6,524 bases of DNA from Ferruginibacter sp. (GTDB taxonomy: Bacteria; Bacteroidota; Bacteroidia; Chitinophagales; Chitinophagaceae). The DNA is taken from positions 1 to 6,524 of the forward strand of contig JANXTN010000379.1 in assembly GCA_025352435.1 (NCBI GenBank), written 5' to 3'. The translations under genes were made by a program, and so were the position numbers. Numbering within the stretch: position 1 is the first letter of the stretch; every line of letters begins with the position of its first letter. The notes under the pieces are model-generated. The model searched no databases. It worked only from the letters and a program-made list of their open reading frames with translations, and was not told where the DNA came from. Positions 1-6,150 of the stretch are shown here, piece by piece.

Positions 1-677
1 TTACCAAGATTTACATTGCAACCTATCAATTCTAAAAAGTAAAGTTGCTGGGCCTTTTGTGGTGCTTCCCATAAAATTTTCTCTGCAGGTATTTGTGTAA
101 GAATCTCCTGTACTAATCCCTCACGCACCTCGCCACTTCCTCTGTAAATACCTACATTGCCGGCTTCCCGGGCTTCAGCAATTACATAGCTTGCACCTGC
201 ACTCAGTTCTGCACTCATCAATTCAATCCATTTATAGGGAGCAATAATATGCGCCGCATCTTTGCTACCTACCTCACTATATACTTTAAAATTTTTTGCA
301 AGTTTTTCTATGTAACCACATTTTTCTGTGTGTGGAATTGTGATAGAACCATCACTTACTTCTATTGTAGAAACTCCAAAGTCGTTGCACATTTTCACAA
401 AATCATCAAATTGATTGCGAATTAAAAACGCTTCAAATAAAGTTCCGCCAAAATATACAGGAACATTGCTTGCGGCATATACTGCTAGTTTTTCTTTTAA
501 ATTAGGAGTAACAAAGGCAGTACCAAAACCAAGCTTTACAATATCCACATGAGGACTCGCAATACTCATAAAATTTTTGGCCTCTTCAATACTGAGGCCT
601 TTATCCATCACCATCGTAAGCCCGTTAGTTCTTGGTTGTGCCGTACGTTCCGGCATTTGAGAAAGATTGAAATTCAT
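1..677 (-). CDS. comA: Phosphosulfolactate synthase, ComA family (C-terminus cut by window edge)
   Basis: Members of this family join sulfite to phosphoenolpyruvate to give (2R)-phospho-3-sulfolactate, the first step of coenzyme M synthesis in methanogens; the enzyme is a cytosolic TIM barrel. I translated 225 residues by hand from the ATG at 677. Matches to the archaeal enzyme as I remember it: TMVMDKGLS (residues 21-29), DIVKLGFGT (45-53), FGGTLFE (76-82), IEVSDGS (105-111), SEVGSK (134-139), EAREAG (168-173, where the archaeal form has EGRESG), EAPQKAQQ (204-211) and NVNLG (221-225). The family is about 250 residues long, so some 25-35 residues lie beyond the left edge. The start is supported by a promoter box about 35 bases upstream and by the usual spacing to the DKG motif. 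It follows a TPR gene on the same strand. Bacteroidota are not known to make coenzyme M, so the product is probably used for another sulfonate (sulfolactate, or cysteate for sulfonolipids); that use is inference. The family call is firm. Confidence 0.9.
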   Translation of the reverse strand, partial: MNFNLSQMPERTAQPRTNGLTMVMDKGLSIEEAKNFMSIASPHVDIVKLGFGTAFVTPNLKEKLAVYAASNVPVYFGGTLFEAFLIRNQFDDFVKMCNDFGVSTIEVSDGSITIPHTEKCGYIEKLAKNFKVYSEVGSKDAAHIIAPYKWIELMSAELSAGASYVIAEAREAGNVGIYRGSGEVREGLVQEILTQIPAEKILWEAPQKAQQLYFLELIGCNVNLG

Positions 678-710
678 CGTAAAATATTTTGAAATATTTT
701 GGTAAAGCGG

Positions 711-718
711 CAAATATA
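711..718 (-). promoter_or_regulatory. Putative Bacteroidota -7 box (TATATTTG) for comA
   Basis: On the minus strand the gap before comA contains TATATTTG, an exact match to the TAnnTTTG -7 consensus of the Bacteroidota primary sigma factor. Its downstream end lies 33 bases before the ATG, which predicts a leader of about 25-28 bases. No clear -33 TTTG is present at the expected distance. The box lies just past a likely terminator of the preceding TPR gene, so comA probably has its own transcript. Confidence 0.5.
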
Positions 719-721
719 TTT

Positions 722-759
722 AAAGAAAAATGAAACAGTTTTTGACGACTATTTGTTTC
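722..759 (-). terminator. Likely intrinsic terminator of the TPR gene
   Basis: Read on the minus strand, GAAACA (759-754) pairs with TGTTTC (737-732) and is followed by a T-rich run (ATTTTTCTTT). Three more base pairs (AGT/ACT) can form inside the stem with a small bulge. The upstream arm overlaps the last codons and stop of the TPR gene, so transcript end and coding end nearly coincide. The stem is A/T-rich and modest, hence moderate confidence. Confidence 0.42.
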
Positions 760-2170
760 TCTTCTTTTTATGTCTCGCTATAATTTCCACTACCTGCCTA
801 TGCTTGAGTATTCGGGGGTCTAGCTGTATGAATTTCTTAATCAATTTTGGATTCTCCGCCATTGCATTTTCTAACTGCAATACAGCTTCTTTGGATTGGC
901 CATCGGCAAATAGAAACATACTTTTATAAAAAAGAAAAATCGTTTTGCCGTCAGTCTGCTCATAAGCAAATTGCGCATATTCAATCCCCTCGGTAAAAAA
1001 ATCTGCGTGCAAAAGGCATTTTAATAACTCTGTCCAACCGTTAATATTTTTCGGTCTTATGCGCACAACATTTCCAAAGCAAGTCAGCGCTTCATCAATG
1101 TTGTTCATTTGCATATAACATTGGCCCAATGCAAGGTTATAATCAGGTTGCATCAGTTGCGTGCGCAATGCCGTGTTTAAACATCTTATAGCACTACTCC
1201 ACGATGCTTCATTCATATAAGTGCACGCAATTCTATAATGGATGCGGCTATCTTCCATATCCATATGGCTTGCCTTCTTATAGTAAAATCTAGCCTGCGC
1301 ATAATTTTCTAATCTGTCATAGCAATGCCCGATAGCTTCGTATAACACAGGTTCAGGCATTGTTAATTCCAGTACCTTTTCTAAAGATTCTATGGCAAGT
1401 TTATACTGACGGAGACGAAGATGTGCATCGCCCATGTTGCGGTATGCATTTTCAAATTTTTCATTTATAGCAACTACATATTCATATGCGTCAAGCGCTT
1501 TTTCGTGCAGTTTTATGCCCTGAAAAGCTGCGCCCAGGTTAAACCAAGCAAGCTCATTAAATGGTTGTTCTTCTATTATTTGTTTGTGCAGTGTAATACT
1601 TTCTTCATTTCTACCTGTAAAGTCTGTCCAAAAACAAATCTTATATAGCGCTTCCTCGTTTGCAGGGTCTTGCTTTAAAATAAGTACGAGACAATCAAAA
1701 ACCTTTTCAAAGTTTTCGTAATCATCGTACACATCGCACAGCTCAAAAAGCAAATCAATCTTTTCATCACCTTCAAAATTTTGAATTGCGATTTCCAACA
1801 CTTCTGCCGCTTTAAGCTGCATATCGAGCGCTAAATACGCATCCGTTTTTAAGATGTACAAATTACTGTCAGATGTATCAATTTTCTCGGCCTCTTCAAG
1901 TAAGATAAGTGCATCTTTATAGCTTTTTGTAACTATTAAAATGTTTGCTTTTAAAATTAATAGCGCAGGGGTATTAGGATATTGGTTTATTGCATATTCG
2001 CAAACGGTAAGTGCCTCAGTAAATTTATCTTTTTCATCAAAATATTCAACGAGGCGTTCAAAACCTTCCTTTTCTATAAAGGAATTTGTTCTTCCGGCCC
2101 TCAAATTGTCGTACTGAGTGAGCAACTCCTTTAATTCTTCTCTATCTTGCCTGTATCTGTCATTTCTCAT
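749..2170 (-). CDS. Cytosolic tetratricopeptide-repeat protein
   Basis: A 473-residue protein made almost wholly of helical TPR units, roughly twelve, from about residue 35 to 440. Clear units include 'AWFNLGAAFQG' (208-218), 'AYRNMGDAHLRLRQYKLAI' (242-260), 'VLYEAIGHCYDRLENYAQAR' (275-294), 'YNLALGQCYMQMNNIDEAL' (344-362) and 'LLILKANILI' (70-79), with the usual Gly/Ala and Tyr/Ala positions. No signal peptide or membrane segment is present, so it should act in the cytoplasm as a protein-binding scaffold. The C-terminus ends in a short basic tail (HKKKRNK). The N-terminal pattern, a charged helix followed by a segment like FERLVEYFDEKD, resembles a conserved Bacteroidota TPR family of about 460-470 residues that I recall but cannot name. 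It precedes comA by 71 bases on the same strand, which hints at a link, though a hairpin and a new promoter box separate them. Its partner is unknown. Confidence 0.85.
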   Translation of the reverse strand: MRNDRYRQDREELKELLTQYDNLRAGRTNSFIEKEGFERLVEYFDEKDKFTEALTVCEYAINQYPNTPALLILKANILIVTKSYKDALILLEEAEKIDTSDSNLYILKTDAYLALDMQLKAAEVLEIAIQNFEGDEKIDLLFELCDVYDDYENFEKVFDCLVLILKQDPANEEALYKICFWTDFTGRNEESITLHKQIIEEQPFNELAWFNLGAAFQGIKLHEKALDAYEYVVAINEKFENAYRNMGDAHLRLRQYKLAIESLEKVLELTMPEPVLYEAIGHCYDRLENYAQARFYYKKASHMDMEDSRIHYRIACTYMNEASWSSAIRCLNTALRTQLMQPDYNLALGQCYMQMNNIDEALTCFGNVVRIRPKNINGWTELLKCLLHADFFTEGIEYAQFAYEQTDGKTIFLFYKSMFLFADGQSKEAVLQLENAMAENPKLIKKFIQLDPRILKHRQVVEIIARHKKKRNK

Positions 2171-2220
2171 ATTTATGCCTTATGTTCTGTAATTTAATGA
2201 TTTGTTTAGGATTTTTATGC

Positions 2221-2245
2221 TAACTAAAAATAGTTATTAACTATT
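2221..2245. promoter_or_regulatory. Palindromic half-site cluster in divergent intergenic region (possible operator)
   Basis: Between the divergent TPR and small secreted-protein genes there are three copies of one hexamer in alternating orientation: TAACTA (2221-2226), TAGTTA (2231-2236) and TAACTA (2238-2243). The last two form a perfect inverted repeat around one base (AATAGTTA-T-TAACTATT, 2229-2245). The first two form a second possible hairpin with an AAAA loop. The site could be an operator serving both genes, but A/T-rich sequence produces such repeats by chance, so the call is tentative. Confidence 0.3.
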
Positions 2246-2291
2246 ATTAAATTATTACATACTAAAGACTTAAAATTTTCGTTTATTGTGT

Positions 2292-2299
2292 TATATTTG
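2292..2299 (+). promoter_or_regulatory. Putative -7 box (TATATTTG) for the small secreted-protein gene
   Basis: TATATTTG matches the Bacteroidota TAnnTTTG -7 consensus exactly and ends 13 bases before the ATG at 2313. Transcription would then begin around 2304-2307, giving a leader of fewer than ten bases, or nearly leaderless mRNA. No TTTG is found about 20 bases upstream, so the -33 element is weak or absent. Confidence 0.5.
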
Positions 2300-2312
2300 T
2301 TAATATTTAATA

Positions 2313-2666
2313 ATGAAAACTTTTATACGCATATTATCTCTCGTAACATTGTTCGCAATACAAATGAACATTTCGTTTGCGGATAGGGGTTTAAATAAAA
2401 AGAAAAATAAAGTTGTTCTAAATATCAACTCTCCTTATAATTTTAAAAATTCATTAAATTTTAATTTAAGAAATGGATTAAAGTATACTGGCAGTTTATC
2501 AACTCACAGTGTGATACCTACAACAGCTGTTCCCACCACATTTAAGTATTTAATTACTTATCAAAAAGGTAACAGTGTTTATATTTTACCTTATAAACAA
2601 AGAATCGTCTCAGCAGACATTCGTCCTGGGTATGCAGGTGCAAAATTGGTTATAAGCGTACATTAA
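2313..2666 (+). CDS. Small basic secreted protein of unknown function
   Basis: A 117-residue protein that I do not recognise. Residues 1-23 form a standard Sec signal peptide: basic MKTFIR, a hydrophobic core to about residue 17, and a SFA|D cleavage site. This supports the chosen start over the internal Met at 18. The mature part of about 94 residues has around 14 Lys/Arg against 2 Asp and no Glu, so it is strongly basic; it also lacks Cys and Trp. It begins with a KKKNK cluster and continues with Asn-rich and Thr-rich stretches and alternating polar/aliphatic segments near the end (FKYLITYQ, SVYILPY, KLVISVH), which suggests beta strands. It should be periplasmic or exported. It is the only plus-strand gene here, divergent from the TPR gene and convergent with the DUF4412-like gene, 2 bases apart. 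Signal peptide, promoter box and intact frame argue that it is real. Confidence 0.7.
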   Translation: MKTFIRILSLVTLFAIQMNISFADRGLNKKKNKVVLNINSPYNFKNSLNFNLRNGLKYTGSLSTHSVIPTTAVPTTFKYLITYQKGNSVYILPYKQRIVSADIRPGYAGAKLVISVH

Positions 2667-2668
2667 TT

Positions 2669-3334
2669 TTATTCGCCTTTTTTCAATTGCTGATTTTCTT
2701 CGTAACTCATTATTCTGAATCCTGTCTTTGGAGCTTCAAATTTTGCAGCGGTCAATATTTCTGAATTTACTCCAATTAAACTGTACTTAAATATTAAATT
2801 ACCAGAAGATAATTCGTATTGCACAGGCATCCCTGCTAATTGAGAAAATGCATTGTTGTATTGCTTATTTGCAATTATGATTGAAGGGTCATAATAAACA
2901 GTATATGTTTTTCCATTTTCACTTTTTGCTATTGCCTTTTTACATACATAACTTCCAATCGTTGTTGTGCCCTGCAGCGTTTCAAAATTTAAATTTGAAT
3001 TTACCTGGTTTTTTTGACTCCAGTTCTCAGCAGTTGTAGTTATCATTAATTTTTGTCCGCTATATTCTTTCAAAATAAATCCTTTACCATTTTTATTATC
3101 ATACACAGTGGTTTCTGTGCCCGGCGTACTTATCATTTCTGATCTGCTTTTTTCTTTTGTTAGAAAAACAGAAAGGGTGGCGCCATTTAATGTACTGGAT
3201 AATTGCTTTTCGCCATTAGCACTTTCAATGGAAATATTGTATTTCAACATACCCTCTGTAAATACTTTTTGAGCAAATGTATTACTGCTGAATAGGCCCA
3301 GAGCTAATACCGCGAGCATTGTAAAAATTTTCAT
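2669..3334 (-). CDS. Secreted DUF4412/GLPGLI-like protein
   Basis: A 221-residue protein with a Sec signal peptide (residues 1-21, cleavage NTFA|Q), so periplasmic or outer-surface. The layout resembles the Bacteroidota DUF4412 and GLPGLI families: an opening strand (GMLKYNISIES, 28-38); a KSRSEM segment (62-67); a middle motif (IGSYVCKKAIAKSENGKTY, 126-144, with the only Cys at 131); then 'AGMPVQYEL' (167-175), where GLPGLI proteins have their namesake loop; and an ending FEAPKTGFRIMS (199-210), like the 'F.IP.GY..M' close of DUF4412. Predominantly beta structure is expected. The biochemical role of these families is not established to my knowledge. It lies downstream of yidC on the same strand, but a terminator separates them and 112 bases intervene, so it probably has its own promoter. 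No clean TAnnTTTG is visible before it; the nearest, TACCTTAG at 3349-3356, has one mismatch. Family assignment is from memory of motifs. Confidence 0.7.
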   Translation of the reverse strand: MKIFTMLAVLALGLFSSNTFAQKVFTEGMLKYNISIESANGEKQLSSTLNGATLSVFLTKEKSRSEMISTPGTETTVYDNKNGKGFILKEYSGQKLMITTTAENWSQKNQVNSNLNFETLQGTTTIGSYVCKKAIAKSENGKTYTVYYDPSIIIANKQYNNAFSQLAGMPVQYELSSGNLIFKYSLIGVNSEILTAAKFEAPKTGFRIMSYEENQQLKKGE

Positions 3335-3390
3335 GTTTTATCTTTATGCTAAGGTAATAAAATTGTATGCGGAAAGGAGTAGTATAAAAT

Positions 3391-3424
3391 AAATGAAAAA
3401 GCTGCACCTTAAACGGCACAGCTT
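3391..3424 (-). terminator. Intrinsic terminator of yidC
   Basis: On the minus strand, 23 bases past the yidC stop, AAGCTG (3424-3419) pairs with CAGCTT (3404-3399). Two more G-C pairs can form across a 2x2 internal loop around a small loop. A T-rich run (TTTTTCATTTATTTT) follows directly. This is a standard Rho-independent arrangement and separates yidC from the DUF4412-like gene. Confidence 0.65.
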
Positions 3425-3446
3425 CGTAACAAAATTTTAACTGTAA

Positions 3447-5297
3447 TTAGTTTTTGTTTGTCCTGTTTTTTAGATCCTGAAGTTTTCTTTGGCTTTCTTG
3501 CATAGCTTCTACTTTCTCAGCTATTTTAGATTTTTTTACAGGTTTTTTTCGGTTTTCATTTATTTGTACCAAAATTTTTTCATGATTGATAACATACTTC
3601 TGAATTACAATTTGTAATATCAAAGTGATACTGTTGGAAATAGTGTAGTACCAGGTAAGTGCAGATGGTAAATTATTAAACACGCCTAATAATAAAACAG
3701 GAAATATGTAAGGCATATATTTCATTACCGGATTGCTATTATCCTGCATATTGCTCATACTGTAAATGGAGATCAACATACTTGTAATTACAGCGGTTAA
3801 AGTAAATAAACTTACATGATCACCATAGAAAGGAATGCTAAAAGGTAATTTTAAAATGGAATCATAGGATGCAAGATCAGTAGACCATAAAAAACTTTTA
3901 CCTCTTAAGTCTATATTACTTTGAAAGAAATAATACAGGGACATAAATATGGGGATTTGTAGCAAAGCCGGCAGACAGCCTCCTAGTGGGCTTACCCCGG
4001 CTGTTTTCCATAGTTTCATTTGCTCCATGCTAAATGCCTGCTGGTCTAGTTGCCCTGCCTTATCAGTAAATTTTGCTTTCAATGCATCTACCTCAGGTTT
4101 CAACACTTTCATTTTAGCGCCACTCAAATAACTTTTATAAAGTATAGGAGAAGTTATGAGTCTTATAAGCAACGTTAACAACAATATTACAATGCCCATG
4201 CTTGCAATATTCTTCTGAAAAAAGTCAAACACCGGCAACAAAAAATACCTGTTTATATATTTTACAAAAGAAAAAATACCCGATCCATACGGTACCATAT
4301 TTTCCATTTTGTTGTTATACTTTTTCAAAATATGGTAATCGCTTGGCCCATAATAAAATTGTAAGGCTGTGTTACTGTTACTCCCTCCTTTCACTGCAAT
4401 TTTTAAATTAGCTATTGATCTAAAAATAAATGAATTACTATCTGTGGGTATTTTCCATGCCACCGTCCCGGATTCAAACTTTTCTTTAGCAGCTAAAGCA
4501 GATATAAAAAATTGTTGTTTGGCGCCAATAAAACTAACTGGACTACTAAAAGTTTTTGTACTTTCTTTAGCGATGTGTTCAAAGTCATACTTATCTTGTT
4601 CAGCATATCCAATTTGAGATTGTGTAAGTTCATATTTATGATCTTTTTCAATCTGCGAGGCTTCTGTTTGCCATAGTAGATTAATAACATTCCCAGTAAA
4701 CAAATTATCACCTTTCGTTAGTATATTAAAGTCCATCATATACTCTCCTTCTCGGATGGTATATTGATGTATTAGCTCTTTTCCCCCTGTAGAATCTCCG
4801 GTTTTAAAAGAGATAGTTTGGCTTTTATCAGCATTTACAACTACCGGTTGTACGATAAAATTAATATTCTCTGTCTGTGCAGTTGTATTATTTCCGGAGT
4901 TGATATCGTAGGATAATTTATTAAAATTACCACTTTGCAAAAGCACCGGGGAGCTATCAAACTTCTTATATTTTTTTAGTTCTACGCGGGCAGGTTGGGC
5001 ACCCCTTGTATTAAAAATTACCTTCATTACATCATTTTCCAATTCAACCATTTGCTCCTTAATAGTATCTTGAATAAAACCTGCGGTTTGCTTGACTATT
5101 TTAAGAGAATCTGTTTTTTTAATATCTAGTTTTACTGCATTTGTATCTATTTTTGGTTTAAGAGCAGCTATAGAATCATTTATTCTTTTTTGTTCTAGTT
5201 CGTATGTCGCTTTGCTGTTGTTATTAATAACCAGCATACCTATAAGTAAAGCTCCAATCAGTGCAAAACCTATTAAAGTATTTTTATCCATTCCCAT
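3447..5297 (-). CDS. yidC: Membrane protein insertase YidC
   Basis: YidC inserts and folds inner-membrane proteins, alone or with SecYEG. The 616 residues show the Gram-negative layout. There is an N-terminal membrane anchor (about 7-25), then a large periplasmic P1 domain (about 60-340, ending in FYYGPSDYHILKKY, 315-327). The five-helix insertase core follows, with helices near 350-385, 437-459, 495-513, 526-543 and 548-568. Arg379 in LLIRLITSPI (376-385) fits the conserved Arg of the hydrophilic groove. The cytoplasmic loop after it (387-430) holds KMKVLKPEVDALKAKF. 'SPLGGCLPALLQIPIF' (436-451) and 'LTWYYTISN' (547-555) are family signatures. The basic, probably coiled-coil C-terminal tail (about 578-616) fits ribosome binding. 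The length is normal for Bacteroidota. The protein reads MGMDKNT, so translation may start at the second Met (5291), as relatives usually begin MD(K/R)NT. It lies downstream of rplY behind a terminator and has its own promoter box. Confidence 0.97.
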   Translation of the reverse strand: MGMDKNTLIGFALIGALLIGMLVINNNSKATYELEQKRINDSIAALKPKIDTNAVKLDIKKTDSLKIVKQTAGFIQDTIKEQMVELENDVMKVIFNTRGAQPARVELKKYKKFDSSPVLLQSGNFNKLSYDINSGNNTTAQTENINFIVQPVVVNADKSQTISFKTGDSTGGKELIHQYTIREGEYMMDFNILTKGDNLFTGNVINLLWQTEASQIEKDHKYELTQSQIGYAEQDKYDFEHIAKESTKTFSSPVSFIGAKQQFFISALAAKEKFESGTVAWKIPTDSNSFIFRSIANLKIAVKGGSNSNTALQFYYGPSDYHILKKYNNKMENMVPYGSGIFSFVKYINRYFLLPVFDFFQKNIASMGIVILLLTLLIRLITSPILYKSYLSGAKMKVLKPEVDALKAKFTDKAGQLDQQAFSMEQMKLWKTAGVSPLGGCLPALLQIPIFMSLYYFFQSNIDLRGKSFLWSTDLASYDSILKLPFSIPFYGDHVSLFTLTAVITSMLISIYSMSNMQDNSNPVMKYMPYIFPVLLLGVFNNLPSALTWYYTISNSITLILQIVIQKYVINHEKILVQINENRKKPVKKSKIAEKVEAMQESQRKLQDLKNRTNKN

Positions 5298-5327
5298 TAT
5301 AGTAATTTTAGTTTTTAGTTTTTGTTT

Positions 5328-5340
5328 GGAATTTAATTCC
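5328..5340. repeat. 13-base perfect palindrome in the yidC leader
   Basis: GGAATT-T-AATTCC is a perfect inverted repeat centred on one base. It lies 31 bases before the yidC start and inside the predicted leader. It could be a protein-binding site; a hairpin with a one-base loop would not form fully in RNA. It is also partly a by-product of A/T-rich sequence, so its function is unproven. Confidence 0.3.
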
Positions 5341-5394
5341 TTAATCTCAATCTACATTCCACAAAAAATAAATGTCTATTTGGCATTGAGGCTG

Positions 5395-5402
5395 CAAATG
5401 TA
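5395..5402 (-). promoter_or_regulatory. Putative -7 box (TACATTTG) for yidC
   Basis: On the minus strand TACATTTG matches the TAnnTTTG consensus exactly. It sits 26 bases past the rplY terminator and about 97 bases before the yidC ATG. The predicted leader is about 90 bases, A-rich near the start codon (repeated AAAACTA units) and containing the 13-base palindrome. No -33 TTTG is clear. Confidence 0.5.
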
Positions 5403-5428
5403 ATTAAGTTTACACGGTTCTTTATATT

Positions 5429-5457
5429 AAAAATGCCTCCATTAAGAAGGCATTTTT
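5429..5457 (-). terminator. Strong hairpin terminator of rplY
   Basis: AAAAATGCCT (5429-5438) and AGGCATTTTT (5448-5457) form a perfect 10-base-pair stem around a 9-base loop, 26 bases past the rplY stop. The A-run/T-run flanks make it work as an intrinsic terminator on either strand; on the minus strand it ends the rplY transcript before the yidC promoter box. Confidence 0.8.
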
Positions 5458-5483
5458 ATTCTTTATTTTTTATTTATAGCAAT

Positions 5484-6107
5484 TTATTTTTTTGCTGCAG
5501 GTGCTGCGGCGGGAGCTGCTTTACCGGCAGGCGCTTTAGCTGCTGCAGTTTCCTCCTGCTTAAGCTGACGTGTCATTGTTACTGATGCAATCGGAATTCT
5601 TGGAGAGTTCATAATTTCCATATTCTCTGCCTTAATATTTTCAACCCGAATATTTTCATTCAATTCTAAATTACTTATGTCTACCTCAATATTTTCTTTC
5701 AGGTACTTAGGCAACGTTTTTACTTTTACAGACTTAATTTTTAATACCAGCTTACCTCCGGCTTTAACCCCTAAAGGTGTTCCTGTATATTTAAGAGGAA
5801 GTGTAGCAATCACTTTTTTATCATCTACCAGTTCCAAAAAATCAAGATGAGTAAGTAAATCAGTTACCTTATTAAACTGTAAATCTTTCAAAATACATTT
5901 GTAAGATTTACCTCCAACAGTAATGTTGGCAAACATAAATTCAGATGTGTAAACGATGCTTTTAAAAGCTGTTGCGGGAGCTGAGAAATTTACTTCAATT
6001 TTACCACCGTAAATTACAGCAGGCACAAGTTGCTGAGAGCGAAGTTGGCGGGTGGCTTTTTTTCCGCTTTCGGTCCTCAGTTGTCCGTCGATTGTAATTG
6101 TTTTCAT
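5484..6107 (-). CDS. rplY: 50S ribosomal protein L25 (TL5/CTC form)
   Basis: L25 binds 5S rRNA in the central protuberance of the large ribosomal subunit. The 207 residues form the long TL5/CTC version. The N-terminal 5S-binding domain (about 1-93) shows RTESGKKATRQLRSQQLVPA (11-30) followed by VIYGG (31-35), and LQFNKVTDLLTHLDFLEL (76-93), the counterparts of the family's 'GK..AR.LR....VPAVIYGG' and 'D..HVDF' motifs. The C-terminal beta domain (about 97-180) carries GVKAGGKL (113-120). The final 22 or so residues are a low-complexity Ala/Pro/Lys tail (AAAKAPAGKAAPAAAPAAKK), common in Bacteroidota homologues and probably disordered. It lies 131 bases downstream of prs on the same strand. The prs-rplY neighbourhood is common, but the pth gene that often follows rplY is not here. 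The ATG at 6107 has a promoter box close upstream and gives the expected N-terminus. Confidence 0.95.
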   Translation of the reverse strand: MKTITIDGQLRTESGKKATRQLRSQQLVPAVIYGGKIEVNFSAPATAFKSIVYTSEFMFANITVGGKSYKCILKDLQFNKVTDLLTHLDFLELVDDKKVIATLPLKYTGTPLGVKAGGKLVLKIKSVKVKTLPKYLKENIEVDISNLELNENIRVENIKAENMEIMNSPRIPIASVTMTRQLKQEETAAAKAPAGKAAPAAAPAAKK

Positions 6108-6129
6108 TTAGTTTATTTTTTATGAGGTG

Positions 6130-6137
6130 CAAAAGTA
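6130..6137 (-). promoter_or_regulatory. Putative -7 box (TACTTTTG) for rplY
   Basis: Minus-strand TACTTTTG matches TAnnTTTG exactly and ends 22 bases before the rplY ATG, predicting a leader of about 15-18 bases. No -33 TTTG is visible at the usual distance. rplY may also be reached by transcripts running on from prs, because the terminator between them is weak. Confidence 0.5.
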
Positions 6138-6150
6138 AGTATTCTAAGGT

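Noticed and set aside
681..700. AAAATATTTT / GAAATATTTT tandem near the comA start
   Set aside because: Low-complexity A/T sequence typical of the translation-initiation region in this phylum; not evidence of a regulatory repeat.
699..929. Plus-strand open frame of 76 codons overlapping the end of the TPR gene
   Set aside because: Antisense to a well-supported TPR protein; Cys/Phe/Leu-rich translation typical of a reverse-frame shadow, no family likeness.
1421..1648. Plus-strand open frame of 75 codons inside the TPR gene
   Set aside because: Wholly antisense to TPR coding sequence, with the same Cys/Phe-rich shadow composition.
3949..4617. Three plus-strand open frames (3949-4131, 4202-4411, 4369-4617) inside yidC
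   Set aside because: All antisense to conserved YidC domains, mutually overlapping, with no recognisable protein features.
4493..4711. Minus-strand open frame of 72 codons in another frame of yidC
   Set aside because: Lies wholly within the conserved P1 domain coding region and shows no domain of its own.
5092..5403. Plus-strand open frame of 103 codons with hydrophobic segments over the yidC 5' end
   Set aside because: The hydrophobicity arises from the reverse complement of the Lys/Asp/Ile-rich YidC N-terminus; no promoter or start context was found.
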